This document shows, piece by piece, positions 17,071-25,694 of a stretch of DNA of 64,000 nucleotides. Source of the DNA: Oscillospiraceae bacterium (GTDB taxonomy: Bacteria > Bacillota > Clostridia > Oscillospirales > Ruminococcaceae); assembly GCA_900768995.1 (NCBI GenBank), contig CAAGEZ010000036.1:1-64000 (forward strand), in the 5' to 3' direction. The notes beneath the pieces were generated by a model, which ran no database searches, was not told the DNA's origin, and saw nothing but the letters and a program-made list of their open reading frames with translations. Each line of letters begins with the position of its first letter. Within the stretch, counting starts at the first letter, position 1. A program made the translations under genes and the position numbers.

Positions 17071-19305
17071 TTATAAAGTAAGCTGGTCGGGGTCTGTGAT
17101 ATCCTTTGCGAGACAGCCCGCTGCGGGTATAGACTTCATAACATACTTGGACATCTCCGAAAGCTTTTCTTCGGGGACGATGTATGCATTTTCCACAAGT
17201 GCTCCCGTTTTCAGCGTCATACACTGAACGCCGATAGTGTCACGGGTGGTCTTGTGAAGAACAAGAGCGGTGTTGAACACAACTGCACGTCCCTTTGTGG
17301 AGGTAAGCATTATGTCCGCATTATCCGCAATGAAGAACAAACGGACAAGACGGGATTTATCCGAAAATGCCTTTGTGAGCTTCTTTCGGTTGGTCTTGGT
17401 CTGGAAAACGGTGAGGGGCACCTTGGCAGCCTTGCCGTTTTCAAAGACGAGGAACATAAAGCCCGAATAATCGGTGGTGGGTATCATCGAAATGACGTTT
17501 TCATCGGGGTCAAAGCCCAGCTTAACGGGAATATACTCGCCCATTGCCGATGCCTTTGTCTCGGAGAAATCGGAAGCTCTGCTCTTATAGACCTGACACT
17601 TGTCGGTGAAGAAAAGGAGCTCGGTTCGGTTGGTGGCTTCAAAGGAAGCGTCCATAACATCGCCGTCCTTGAGCTTGTGCTCACCCGACATTCTGAGGGA
17701 CTGAGGTGTGATTTTCTTGAAATATCCCCCACGGCTGATGAAAAGATTAACGGGATAATCGGGAATTTCCTCCTCGATATCCACATCGCTGCTCTCATCA
17801 AGGTAGCAGAACTGTGTCTTTCTCGGCTGACCGTATTTCTTGATTACCTCTTTCAGCTCGGAAATGATGATGTCGAGAATTTTTTTGTCACTGCCCAAAA
17901 TCTCTTCCATTTCGGCAATGTCTTTCTGGAGCTGGTCGGTCTCGGCAAGACGGTTGACGATATATTCCTTATTGAGATGACGGAGCTTTATCTCAGCCAC
18001 ATATTCAGCCTGTATCTCGTCGATTCCGAAGCCTATCATCAGGTTGGGAACGACCTCGTTATCGTCCTCGGTCTCTCTGACTATCGTGATAGCCTTGTCA
18101 ATATCAAGGAGAATTTTTTTAAGTCCCAGGAGGAGATGCAGCTTTTCCTTTTTCTTGGAAAGGTCGAAATACACCCTGCGCTTCACGCAGTCCTTGCGGA
18201 ATGCCGTCCACTCGGTGAGTATCTCGTAAACGCCCATTACCTTGGGGTAGCCGCCCACAAGAATGTTAAAGTTGCAGGAATAGGTGTCCTGGAGAGGGGT
18301 CAGCTTATAAAGGCGCTTCATAAGCTGATCGGGGTCGGTGCCCTTTTTGATGTCTATTGCAATTTTAAGACCGTTAAGGTCGGACTCATCTCTGATATAT
18401 GAAACTTCACGGAGCTTGCCTGCTTTCGCAAGCTCAACTATTTTATCCTTTATCTGCTCGATAGTGGTGGTGGGAGGTATCTCGGTTATCTCGATGCAGT
18501 GAGACTCGGCGTCATAGTTATACTTTGAGCGAATCTTGACGCTTCCACGCCCTGTACGGTATATCTTTTCAAGCTCCGCTTCATCGTATATCATCTCGCC
18601 GCCGCCGGGGAAATCAGGACCCTTTAAAACGGAAAAGAGATTATACTCAGGGTCTTTAATAAGCCCGATAGTGCCCTCGCATATTTCTGTGAGATTAAAG
18701 GAGCATACTGCGCTTGCCATTGAAACGGCGATTCCCACATTTGAATTTACCAGTATTGAGGGGAATGTTGCGGGAAGAAGAGTAGGCTCAACGGTCTCAT
18801 TGTCATAGTTCGGGACAAAATCCACTGTGTCCTTGTCGATATCACGGAAAAGCTCGGCACATATGGGAGCAAGCTTTGCCTCGGTGTATCGGGGTGCGGC
18901 ATATGCCATATCCCTCGAATACGCCTTTCCGAAGTTTCCCTTGCTTTCGATGTAGGGGTGGAGCAGGGCTTCGTTTCCCTTTGCCATACGCACCATTGTT
19001 TCGTAAATGGCAGCATCGCCGTGGGGGTTCAGCTTCATTGTCTGACCCACGATATTGGCAGACTTGGTCTTATTGCCTGTGAGAAGCCCCATTTTGTACA
19101 TCGTATAGAGCAGCTTTCGGTGAGAGGGCTTGAAGCCGTCGATCTCGGGAAGCGCTCTTGAAACGATAACGCTCATTGCATAGGGCATATAGTTCTTTTC
19201 AAGGGTGTCGGTTATCTTTTCCTCCACAACAACGCCGCTGCCTGCGATATATGCGTTCATCTGAGGGGCGGGAGTCTTGTTCTGAGTCTCTTTCTTTTTC
19301 GCCAT
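17071..19305 (-). CDS. type II DNA topoisomerase A subunit (ParC/GyrA-like)
   Basis: 744-residue DNA-breaking subunit. The winged-helix/tower core is complete: the DNA-binding helix region reads NPHGDAAIYETMVRMA (~96-111) and the catalytic tyrosine lies in AAPRYTEAKLA (Tyr ~136). A coiled-coil tower spans ~330-470, and the C-terminal third forms a beta-pinwheel (LFISRGGYFKKIT, AVVFNTALVLHKTTRDTIGVQ). I see no GyrA box in it, which favours decatenation/relaxation (ParC-like) over supercoiling. No ATPase subunit (parE/gyrB) is adjacent: the gene directly upstream is scfB, 17 bases away. It follows AAGGAG at longish spacing. Confidence 0.9.
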   Translation of the reverse strand: MAKKKETQNKTPAPQMNAYIAGSGVVVEEKITDTLEKNYMPYAMSVIVSRALPEIDGFKPSHRKLLYTMYKMGLLTGNKTKSANIVGQTMKLNPHGDAAIYETMVRMAKGNEALLHPYIESKGNFGKAYSRDMAYAAPRYTEAKLAPICAELFRDIDKDTVDFVPNYDNETVEPTLLPATFPSILVNSNVGIAVSMASAVCSFNLTEICEGTIGLIKDPEYNLFSVLKGPDFPGGGEMIYDEAELEKIYRTGRGSVKIRSKYNYDAESHCIEITEIPPTTTIEQIKDKIVELAKAGKLREVSYIRDESDLNGLKIAIDIKKGTDPDQLMKRLYKLTPLQDTYSCNFNILVGGYPKVMGVYEILTEWTAFRKDCVKRRVYFDLSKKKEKLHLLLGLKKILLDIDKAITIVRETEDDNEVVPNLMIGFGIDEIQAEYVAEIKLRHLNKEYIVNRLAETDQLQKDIAEMEEILGSDKKILDIIISELKEVIKKYGQPRKTQFCYLDESSDVDIEEEIPDYPVNLFISRGGYFKKITPQSLRMSGEHKLKDGDVMDASFEATNRTELLFFTDKCQVYKSRASDFSETKASAMGEYIPVKLGFDPDENVISMIPTTDYSGFMFLVFENGKAAKVPLTVFQTKTNRKKLTKAFSDKSRLVRLFFIADNADIMLTSTKGRAVVFNTALVLHKTTRDTIGVQCMTLKTGALVENAYIVPEEKLSEMSKYVMKSIPAAGCLAKDITDPDQLTL

Positions 19306-19322
19306 TTAGTTGTCAGTTCTCC

Positions 19323-20696
19323 TTATTCCTGTGCGGCTGCCTCCGCCTGAGCCGCCTTTATCATAATTGCACACTCAAGTCTCTTCTTCTCGATCTCGCA
19401 GGAGAGCTTGTGAGCGGTGAGGATATTTCCTGTGTAAATGTAGTTATTGGCATTGCAGCCGCCGCTGCAGTAGAACTTAGCCCAGCACTTGCGGCAGTCT
19501 TCCTTATTATAAATATGTGCTGCTGCAAACTGCTTCTTTATTTCGGTGTTGAACTCGCCTGTGTGGATATTGCCCATAAGATACTCGGGGATTCCCACGA
19601 ACTGATGACATGGGTAGATGTCACCGTCGGAAGTGATGGCAACATACTCATTTCCCGAGCCGCAGCCTCTCAGACGCTTGATAGCGCAGGGGCCCTGATC
19701 GAGATCCAGCATAAAATGGAAGAAATTGAAGTGCTTGCCCTTTTTCTCATTCACGAGCATAAGCTGTGCAAGTCTCTCATACTCAGAGAAAACTGCGGGC
19801 AGGTCTCTTTCTGTGATAGCGTATTTCTCGTCGTGGTCACAGACAACAGGCTCAACGGATATCTGGTCAAAGCCAAGGTCATAAAGATGGAAAACGTCAT
19901 TGGAAAAGTCAAGGTTATACTTTGTAAATGTACCTCTTACATAGTAATTCTCGTAATTTCTCTTTTCAGCAAGCTGCTTGTACTTTTCAATGATGCGGTC
20001 ATAGCAGCCGCTGCCGTCAACACGCTTTCTTACACGGTCGTTAACGTCCTTTCGTCCGTCAATGGAGAGGACAACGTTGGACATTTCCTTGTTGATGAAG
20101 TCCATTTTTTCCTCATCGAGGAGAAGTCCGTTGGTGGTAACGGTGAAGCGGAAACGCTTGTTGTATTCTTTTTCCTTTGATCTTCCGTATTCAACAAGCT
20201 GTTTTACAACGTTCCAGTTCATAAGAGGCTCGCCGCCGAAGAAATCCACCTCGAGGTTCTGTCTGTCGCCGGAATTTTCAAGGAGGAAGTCAAGAGCTTT
20301 CTTTCCGGTCTCGAAGCTCATTACCTTTCTGCCCATTGCATAGTCGCCCTGAGAAGCAAAGCAGTATTCACAGCGGAGGTTGCAGTCCATTGTTACCAGC
20401 AGGCACATTGCCTTGATAGGAGATGCAACGGAATATTTTGCAAATTTTTCATAATCGTCCTCGGAGAAAAGGATCTTATCATTGTAAAGCTCTTTTACCT
20501 CTTCATAACAGGAGATTATCTCGTCCTTGTCATAAAATCGGGAGAGCTTCTCGATGACGTTCTCGGGACATTCGTCCGCAAAGGGAGGAGCGATGTTGTC
20601 GAGCATATCATAGGTAAGCTCGTCCACGATATGAACACCGCCGCTGTGTACATCGAGCACAATATTATATCCGTTCAGCTTATATTTATGTATCAT
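19323..20696 (-). CDS. scfB: SCIFF peptide maturase (radical SAM/SPASM)
   Basis: 457-residue radical SAM enzyme that installs thioether (sactionine-type) links in the SCIFF peptide encoded upstream. The N-terminal ~90 residues form the peptide-recognition element. The SAM cluster motif is CNLRCEYC (~105-112), followed by FFGGEPLMNW (~150-159). The C-terminal SPASM region binds two more clusters: CAIKRLRGCG, IYPCHQF and CRKCWAKFYCSGGCNAN. This is the standard layout of the family, which is nearly universal in Clostridia. It is preceded by GAAAGGA. The mature peptide's role is unknown. Confidence 0.95.
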   Translation of the reverse strand: MIHKYKLNGYNIVLDVHSGGVHIVDELTYDMLDNIAPPFADECPENVIEKLSRFYDKDEIISCYEEVKELYNDKILFSEDDYEKFAKYSVASPIKAMCLLVTMDCNLRCEYCFASQGDYAMGRKVMSFETGKKALDFLLENSGDRQNLEVDFFGGEPLMNWNVVKQLVEYGRSKEKEYNKRFRFTVTTNGLLLDEEKMDFINKEMSNVVLSIDGRKDVNDRVRKRVDGSGCYDRIIEKYKQLAEKRNYENYYVRGTFTKYNLDFSNDVFHLYDLGFDQISVEPVVCDHDEKYAITERDLPAVFSEYERLAQLMLVNEKKGKHFNFFHFMLDLDQGPCAIKRLRGCGSGNEYVAITSDGDIYPCHQFVGIPEYLMGNIHTGEFNTEIKKQFAAAHIYNKEDCRKCWAKFYCSGGCNANNYIYTGNILTAHKLSCEIEKKRLECAIMIKAAQAEAAAQE

Positions 20697-20738
20697 TTGA
20701 AAAATCCTTTCGACTTGCAGAAAATTTGCAGATATAAG

Positions 20739-20781
20739 TCAGAGGATAGAGGTTAGAATAAGTCTGACCTCTATCCTCTGA
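20739..20781 (-). promoter_or_regulatory. 19-bp stem-loop between scfA and scfB
   Basis: TCAGAGGATAGAGGTTAGA and TCTGACCTCTATCCTCTGA form a 19-bp stem with one G-U-type mismatch and a five-base loop. No U tract follows on the transcribed (minus) strand, so it is more likely a partial block or a 3' stabiliser that lets scfA mRNA exceed scfB mRNA than a full terminator. Confidence 0.7.
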
Positions 20782-20803
20782 TGACTTTAACCTATAGTTA
20801 AAA

Positions 20804-20941
20804 TTACTTCTCGCACTTCTGGTTTGCAACAGTGCAGGAAGTCTTGCAAGCGGACTGGCAGGATGCCTGACACTTGCCGCAGCCGCCCTTGGCAGCAGTC
20901 TGCTTGAGGTTAGCCTTATTGATGGTCTTAATGTGCTTCAT
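20804..20941 (-). CDS. scfA: SCIFF ribosomal peptide precursor
   Basis: 45-residue peptide with exactly six cysteines in its C-terminal half (Cys21, 24, 28, 32, 36, 43), the defining feature of the family (six cysteines in forty-five). It starts MKHIKTINKANLKQTAAKGG and ends CEK. Cys32 and Thr37, the pair linked by a thioether in a characterised clostridial homologue, are both present. A strong GGAGG site and a consensus promoter lie directly upstream, as expected for an abundant peptide. The maturase gene follows after a stable hairpin. The gene is too short for a normal open-frame listing. Confidence 0.95.
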   Translation of the reverse strand: MKHIKTINKANLKQTAAKGGCGKCQASCQSACKTSCTVANQKCEK

Positions 20942-20973
20942 CTGAGTATCCTCCCCAAAAATAATATATTTCC

Positions 20974-21002
20974 ATTATATCACGGCTTTTGTCGAATTTC
21001 AA
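20974..21002 (-). promoter_or_regulatory. sigma-A promoter of scfA
   Basis: On the minus strand TTGAAA, 17 bases, TATAAT, with the -10 about 33 bases before the scfA start. Confidence 0.65.
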
Positions 21003-21074
21003 TATCTACAGATTTTTTCGGCAGATTACACAATTATGCAAATGTATATTTTTGCATTTTTGTATCACACTACA

Positions 21075-21479
21075 TCATTCACGGAACACGGGACGGGTAT
21101 TGACGCCCTTAAATCCTCCGAGAGCCGATGCGGCGGCGATTATGAAAAGCTTTGAGAACACCCCTGCGGCAGAGAACATTCTCACCGTCAGCGCACCTAT
21201 TATAACAACGGCGCAGAACACCGCCGCACCGCAGAAAAAGCCTGTTGCAAGACCGTTCCGCCTGCGTCTGTTAGCGGCACAGAATGAGCAGGCAAAGCAG
21301 CCTGCGGCAAGGGCTATTCCCGACAGACCCTTCACCGTAACATCGGAAAGGTCGCAGAATACTGCCGCCGCCGATAAAAGTGCAGCGGCGGCAGTAAGTG
21401 CGCCAAGTCCCGAAAGCAGGGAAAGCCCTGCGGTGATAAGCCGGTCACGCCTGCGGACAGCCTTTCTCGATCTTCTCAT
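21075..21479 (-). CDS. TIGR04086 family membrane protein
   Basis: 134-residue protein with a strongly basic N-terminus (RRSRKAVRRRDR) and four hydrophobic helices rich in Ala and Gly, the pattern of the TIGR04086 putative membrane family of Clostridia, which is often found beside the SCIFF genes as here. Function unknown. I chose the ATG preceded by GGGAGG; a TTG 18 bases upstream overlaps the ribosome site and is unlikely. It lies upstream of scfA but that gene has its own promoter. Confidence 0.75.
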   Translation of the reverse strand: MRRSRKAVRRRDRLITAGLSLLSGLGALTAAAALLSAAAVFCDLSDVTVKGLSGIALAAGCFACSFCAANRRRRNGLATGFFCGAAVFCAVVIIGALTVRMFSAAGVFSKLFIIAAASALGGFKGVNTRPVFRE

Positions 21480-21532
21480 ATCGCCGCCTCCCTGCAAATC
21501 TACTGTTAAAGCATATGCGGGAAGGCATTTTA

Positions 21533-23314
21533 TTATGCATCAAACATTCTGCCTGAGAATGGCGCAAGCTTTACGGTAAATTCCCCTGTTTTTGCCGAGG
21601 GCTTCAGCGTTATGCTTGTCTTAACGGCAGTTTCACCGCTGTAGATAGTGCTGTCGGTGTTGATAAGCTCATTAAAACGTGTCATACCGTCGGCGGGTAT
21701 GGCAACGCTCTGCTCCTTGTCGGAAAGATTGAGAACAATAACGGTAGTCTCACCCTCTGCGCAGCGCTTGTAGGCAAAGACGGACTTCTCGCTTTCGTCC
21801 GCAAGTATCCATTCGAAGCAGTCGGGGTTGTATTCGCCGTTGTAAAGCGATGGACGCTTGTCATAAAGCTTGGAAAGGTCGGTCATATAACGTCTGAACG
21901 AATCGTGGAGGGGGTATTTGAGAATATCCCAGTCCTGCTCCCTCGTTTCGTCCCACTCTCTGAACTGGGCAAACTCGCCGCCCATAAAGTTGAGCTTTTT
22001 GCCCGGGTGGGTGTACATATACATATAAAATGACCTTGCCTGGGGGAATTTCACCTCATAATCTCCCCACATCTTCTGTATCGCAGTTGCCTTGCCGTGG
22101 ACGTTTTCATCGTGGGAAACGGGCAGGAGGTACAGCTCATTATAAAAGTACATCATCGAAAATGTTATCTTGCTGTGATGATACTTTCGCTCTGCGGGAG
22201 GGGTGCGGAAATAGTCAAAGGTGTCATTCATCCAGCCCAGATCCCACTTGTAGTCAAAGCCAAGTCCGCCGTACTCAACGGGTGCGGTTATTTTCGGGAA
22301 CGATGTGGAATCCTCGGCAATGAGCATTGCTGTGGGGTGGAGCCTGTGAAGTCCGTCGTTCATCTTTTTGAGGAAATCAACAGTACAGCCGTTCACTCCC
22401 CTTGCAGGGTCGCCCTGCCAGTATATCGCACGGCTTATTGCGTCCATTCGCAGACCGTCAAAATGATACACCGACAGCCAGTAGTTTGCGGCTGACTGCA
22501 AAAAGCAGCATACCTCACGGCGGGAATGGATAAAGTTGTATGTGCCCCACTCGCTCTGACCCACAGAGCCGTTGGGGTATTCATAGAGACAGGTCCCGTC
22601 ATACTTTGCAAGGGCATATCCGTCAACTGCAAAATGCACGGGCACGAAATCCATAATAACGCCGATGCCGCTGTTATGGCACTTGTCGATAAGCTCCATA
22701 AGCTGTGCGGGAGTGCCGTATCTTGATGTGGGGGCGAAAAATCCCGTGTTCTGATATCCCCAGGAGCAGTCGGCGGGGTGCTCACTCAGTGGCATAAACT
22801 CAATATGGGTGTAGCCGTGCTCCTTTACATATTTAATGAGCCTGTCCGCAATCTCGGAATATGTAAACCAGCCGTTCTCGTCATCGGGATTTTCCACCCA
22901 CGAGCCGAGGTGCACCTCATATATGTTCATAGGGCTGTCATAGTTCTTGTTCCGCTTCTGCATCCACTTTATGTCGGTGAATTTATAGTCCATAAGGTCG
23001 GTGATTATGGAGGAAAAGGCAGGGCGAAGCTCCATTGCAAAGCCGTATGGGTCACAGTGTTCCATTCTTCCGCTCTGGGAATAGATGACATATTTATACA
23101 TCATTCCCTTTCGTGCGGCGGGAGAATGATACACATAGACCTGACCGTTTTTCTGCATCGGCTCCTCTTTCCAGTCCGTCCACTCGCCGATTATGCAAAC
23201 GCCTGTTGCGGAGGGCGCAAAGGTTCGGAACGCTGTGCCCGTATCATCAGGGTGAGCACCGAAGAAATCGTATGCGTCAAAGACATTGCCCATATAAAAT
23301 TCGTGCATATCCAT
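21533..23314 (-). CDS. glgB: 1,4-alpha-glucan branching enzyme
   Basis: GH13 branching enzyme that makes alpha-1,6 branches in glycogen-like glucan. Residues ~15-105 are the CBM48-like domain (FFGAHPDDTG, FRTFAPSATGVCIIGEWTDW); the catalytic barrel has EVHLGSW (~146), HPADCSWGYQ (~190-199), GLRMDAIS with the nucleophile Asp (~299), LIAEDSTSFP with the acid Glu (~347) and SHDENVHGK (~411). At 593 residues it lacks the extra N-terminal domain of the E. coli enzyme. The ATG chosen follows CTAGGAGGAAT; an earlier frame extension overlaps the regulator gene. No glgA, glgC or glgP is near; it sits under a MarR regulator instead. Confidence 0.93.
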   Translation of the reverse strand: MDMHEFYMGNVFDAYDFFGAHPDDTGTAFRTFAPSATGVCIIGEWTDWKEEPMQKNGQVYVYHSPAARKGMMYKYVIYSQSGRMEHCDPYGFAMELRPAFSSIITDLMDYKFTDIKWMQKRNKNYDSPMNIYEVHLGSWVENPDDENGWFTYSEIADRLIKYVKEHGYTHIEFMPLSEHPADCSWGYQNTGFFAPTSRYGTPAQLMELIDKCHNSGIGVIMDFVPVHFAVDGYALAKYDGTCLYEYPNGSVGQSEWGTYNFIHSRREVCCFLQSAANYWLSVYHFDGLRMDAISRAIYWQGDPARGVNGCTVDFLKKMNDGLHRLHPTAMLIAEDSTSFPKITAPVEYGGLGFDYKWDLGWMNDTFDYFRTPPAERKYHHSKITFSMMYFYNELYLLPVSHDENVHGKATAIQKMWGDYEVKFPQARSFYMYMYTHPGKKLNFMGGEFAQFREWDETREQDWDILKYPLHDSFRRYMTDLSKLYDKRPSLYNGEYNPDCFEWILADESEKSVFAYKRCAEGETTVIVLNLSDKEQSVAIPADGMTRFNELINTDSTIYSGETAVKTSITLKPSAKTGEFTVKLAPFSGRMFDA

Positions 23315-23327
23315 AAAAGGATTCCTC

Positions 23328-23777
23328 CTAGTTGTCCGAAAGCTTTGCCAGCACTGCGGCAGAGGCTTCGGAGTATATTTTAAGTGATTCGATAACTCTG
23401 ACAGTGTTCTCGCTGCCCATTTCGGCAACCAGCATATTGAGCCTTTGTTCAAGTTTTTCGGAGCTTGAATCTATGTATTCCCTGCCCTGTTCGGTGATGC
23501 TCACAAGAACTCTGCGCCTGTCGGCAATGTCGGTGCGCCTTGTGATGTAGCCCTTTTTTTCGAGGGAACGGAGAATGCCCGCTATCCTGCCCGCCGTCAT
23601 TTCAAGAGCCGATGAGAGCTGCCCAGGGAGAAGCTCCCGATCCGACACTGCGATAAAAGAGAGAACCTTCATCTCCCCCTGCAAAAATTCCGTAAGCCCG
23701 AACGGGTCAGTTCTGAAATAAAGATCACGAAACTGCTCAAAAAGCTTTGCGGAAAGGCTGTCCTTATCCTTGTCCAC
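23328..23777 (-). CDS. MarR family transcriptional regulator
   Basis: 149-residue MarR-type winged helix protein: dimerisation helices at both ends, DNA-recognition helix in QLSSALEMTAGRIAGILRSLEKKG (split around ~52-75) and the wing RRTDIADRRRVLVSITEQG (~79-97). It starts with GTG behind a GGAGGTG site. The gene lies 13 bases upstream of glgB in the same direction, so it probably regulates a regulator-glgB operon; a 17-bp palindrome lies just after its promoter. Ligand unknown. Confidence 0.9.
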   Translation of the reverse strand: MDKDKDSLSAKLFEQFRDLYFRTDPFGLTEFLQGEMKVLSFIAVSDRELLPGQLSSALEMTAGRIAGILRSLEKKGYITRRTDIADRRRVLVSITEQGREYIDSSSEKLEQRLNMLVAEMGSENTVRVIESLKIYSEASAAVLAKLSDN

Positions 23778-23809
23778 AGTAACACCTCCCGAAAATTAAC
23801 AGTATAAAT

Positions 23810-23826
23810 ATTTAACAGTGTTAAAT
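23810..23826. promoter_or_regulatory. palindromic operator for the MarR regulator
   Basis: ATTTAACAGTGTTAAAT is a perfect 17-bp palindrome around one base, starting about 11 bases downstream of the -10 of the leftward promoter, where bound protein would block initiation. Typical size and place for a MarR autorepressor site. Confidence 0.6.
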
Positions 23827-23837
23827 ACCATAAGCAA

Positions 23838-23866
23838 ATTATACCATAATATATTATAAATGTCAA
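23838..23866 (-). promoter_or_regulatory. consensus sigma-A promoter of marR-glgB
   Basis: On the minus strand TTGACA, 17 bases, TATAAT: both hexamers perfect. Confidence 0.8.
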
Positions 23867-23945
23867 TAATTTTTGTTTATTTTCAAGAGAACAAAAAAAT
23901 TTTACATATGTTAAAAATACGGAAATGAAATGAGGAAAAATTCCC

Positions 23946-23974
23946 TTGCATTTTTTTGTGGAATATAGTATAAT
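23946..23974 (+). promoter_or_regulatory. sigma-A promoter of oadG-oadB
   Basis: TTGCAT, 17 bases, TATAAT, about 60 bases before the oadG start, divergent from the marR-glgB promoter. Confidence 0.6.
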
Positions 23975-24033
23975 AATGTTAAGTTTTGAATTTAGGAAGG
24001 TTATGCCTTTCAAGGAAAGGATTGAATCATTTT

Positions 24034-24417
24034 ATGGAAATGCAGATGGAATGGAGCTATGTAGGAGCCGTTGTTATCTCGGGTCTTGTAATAGTTTTCG
24101 TCGCACTGATACTGCTTATTGCGGCGGTATGGGTAATGGGCAGGATATTCACTGCCGTTAAATCAGGCAAATCTGGCGGAGGAGACAAGCCCAAGGAGAT
24201 CGTTCCCGCACCTCAGCCTAAAAATGACACACCCTCTGTTTCTGCCGATACTGAGGACGAAAGCGAGATAATCGCAGTTATCGCCGCAGCGGTTGCAGCA
24301 ATGAGCGCAGAGTGCGGAAAGCCTCTCAGAATACACAGCATCAGGCGTGCAGGAAGCACCTCCAAGGCAAATTCCTGGGCAAGAGCCGCACGCAGCGAAA
24401 ATACCAGAGCATTTTAA
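24034..24417 (+). CDS. oadG: sodium pump decarboxylase gamma subunit (OadG-like)
   Basis: 127-residue small subunit of a sodium-translocating decarboxylase. One membrane helix (~9-33, VVISGLVIVFVALILLIAAVWV) is followed by a Pro/Ala/Gly linker and a C-terminal segment DESEIIAVIAAAVAAM ending in SWARAARSEN, which is how OadG-family proteins dock to the alpha and beta subunits. The start is the ATG behind AAGGAAAGG. It precedes oadB by 18 bases. No alpha (carboxyltransferase) or biotin-carrier gene is in the window. Confidence 0.85.
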   Translation: MEMQMEWSYVGAVVISGLVIVFVALILLIAAVWVMGRIFTAVKSGKSGGGDKPKEIVPAPQPKNDTPSVSADTEDESEIIAVIAAAVAAMSAECGKPLRIHSIRRAGSTSKANSWARAARSENTRAF

Positions 24418-24435
24418 AAGGAAAGGAAAGTTCCT

Positions 24436-25635
24436 ATGTTATCAATATTTTGGGATACCATAAAGGATCTGTGGGCAAGCTCAGGCTTTGCTGTTCTCCA
24501 GTGGCAGAACATTGTTATGATCCTGATTTCATTTGTGTTTATGTACCTTGCGATAAAGCATAAGTTCGAGCCTCTGCTCCTGCTCCCTATCGCTTTCGGT
24601 ATGCTCCTTACGAACCTCCCCTGTACGGGAATGTACCACCCCGAGCTGTGGAACATTGACGCAGGTCACGAACTGAATTTCGGTGAGATACTCCATAAGG
24701 GCGGACTGCTTGATATGCTGTATCTGGGAGTTAAGCTTCAGATATATCCTGCGCTTATCTTCCTCGGAATCGGCTGTATGACAGACTTTGCTCCCCTTAT
24801 CGCAAACCCCAAGAGTTTCCTTCTCGGTGCTGCCGCTCAGGCAGGTATCTTCCTCACATTCATCGGTGCGGCTGCTCTCGGATTCAATGCCAATGAAGCA
24901 GGTTCTATCGCAATCATTGGCGGTGCGGACGGTCCTACATCTATTTATGTATCCAGCCTTCTGCTCAAATCGGGTGGATATCAGGTCGAGGTCGGAACGA
25001 TCGCACTTGCAGCTTACACCTATATGGCTCTGGTTCCCCTTATCCAGCCTCCTATAATGCGTCTCCTCACAACCGAAAAGGAGCGCAAGGTAAGAATGAC
25101 CCAGCTCAGAACAGTTTCCAAGACTGAAAAGATCATCTTCCCTATTGCTGTTACCGTTATCATTGCTCTTCTCGTTCCCTCAGCTGCTCCCCTCGTTGGT
25201 ATGCTGATGCTCGGAAACCTCTTTAAGGAGAGCGGCGTTGTTGACCGTATCTGCAAGACCGCTCAGAACGAGCTTATGAACATCATCACAATTTTCCTCG
25301 GTATTTCCGTTGGTGCAACGACTGTTGCTGAAAAGGTAATATCTTTCGCATTCCTTAAAGTAATTCTTCTCGGCGTTGTTGCATTCGGCGTTGGTACAGC
25401 TTCGGGCGTTCTTTTCGGAAAGCTTATGTGCCTCTTTACAGGCGGCAAGGTAAATCCCCTTATCGGTTCCGCAGGCGTTTCCGCCGTTCCTATGGCTGCA
25501 AGACAGTCTCAGAAAGTCGGCGCAGAAGCAGACCCAACAAACTTCCTCCTTATGCACGCTATGGGACCCAACGTTGCAGGTGTTATCGGTTCTGCGGTTG
25601 CCGCAGGCGTTCTCCTCAGCATTATCCCTCACTGA
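24436..25635 (+). CDS. oadB: sodium ion-translocating decarboxylase subunit beta
   Basis: 399-residue integral membrane subunit (OadB/GcdB/MmdB family) that couples decarboxylation of a carboxybiotin to sodium export. About nine to eleven hydrophobic helices; the ion-site loop IGGADGPTSIYVSSLLL (~157-173) with the essential Asp is intact, and a second conserved stretch, NPLIGSAGVSAVPMAARQSQK, is at ~339-359. Length is normal. With only beta and gamma here, the substrate (oxaloacetate, methylmalonyl-CoA or glutaconyl-CoA) depends on an alpha subunit encoded elsewhere. Confidence 0.93.
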   Translation: MLSIFWDTIKDLWASSGFAVLQWQNIVMILISFVFMYLAIKHKFEPLLLLPIAFGMLLTNLPCTGMYHPELWNIDAGHELNFGEILHKGGLLDMLYLGVKLQIYPALIFLGIGCMTDFAPLIANPKSFLLGAAAQAGIFLTFIGAAALGFNANEAGSIAIIGGADGPTSIYVSSLLLKSGGYQVEVGTIALAAYTYMALVPLIQPPIMRLLTTEKERKVRMTQLRTVSKTEKIIFPIAVTVIIALLVPSAAPLVGMLMLGNLFKESGVVDRICKTAQNELMNIITIFLGISVGATTVAEKVISFAFLKVILLGVVAFGVGTASGVLFGKLMCLFTGGKVNPLIGSAGVSAVPMAARQSQKVGAEADPTNFLLMHAMGPNVAGVIGSAVAAGVLLSIIPH

Positions 25636-25660
25636 TGTTAATCTAAAATTCTATAACAAA

Positions 25661-25694
25661 AAGGCTTTCCGAGCAAAATCGGAAAGCCTTTTTT
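25661..25694. terminator. bidirectional terminator after oadB
   Basis: AAGGCTTTCCGA pairs with TCGGAAAGCCTT (12 bp, six-base loop), with A and T runs on both sides. It also serves the convergent DUF6774 gene, whose stop overlaps the T run. Confidence 0.9.

Noticed and set aside
17254..18402. 382-residue open frame antisense to the topoisomerase gene
   Set aside because: Shadow of a well-supported gene with catalytic motifs; no family likeness or start signal.
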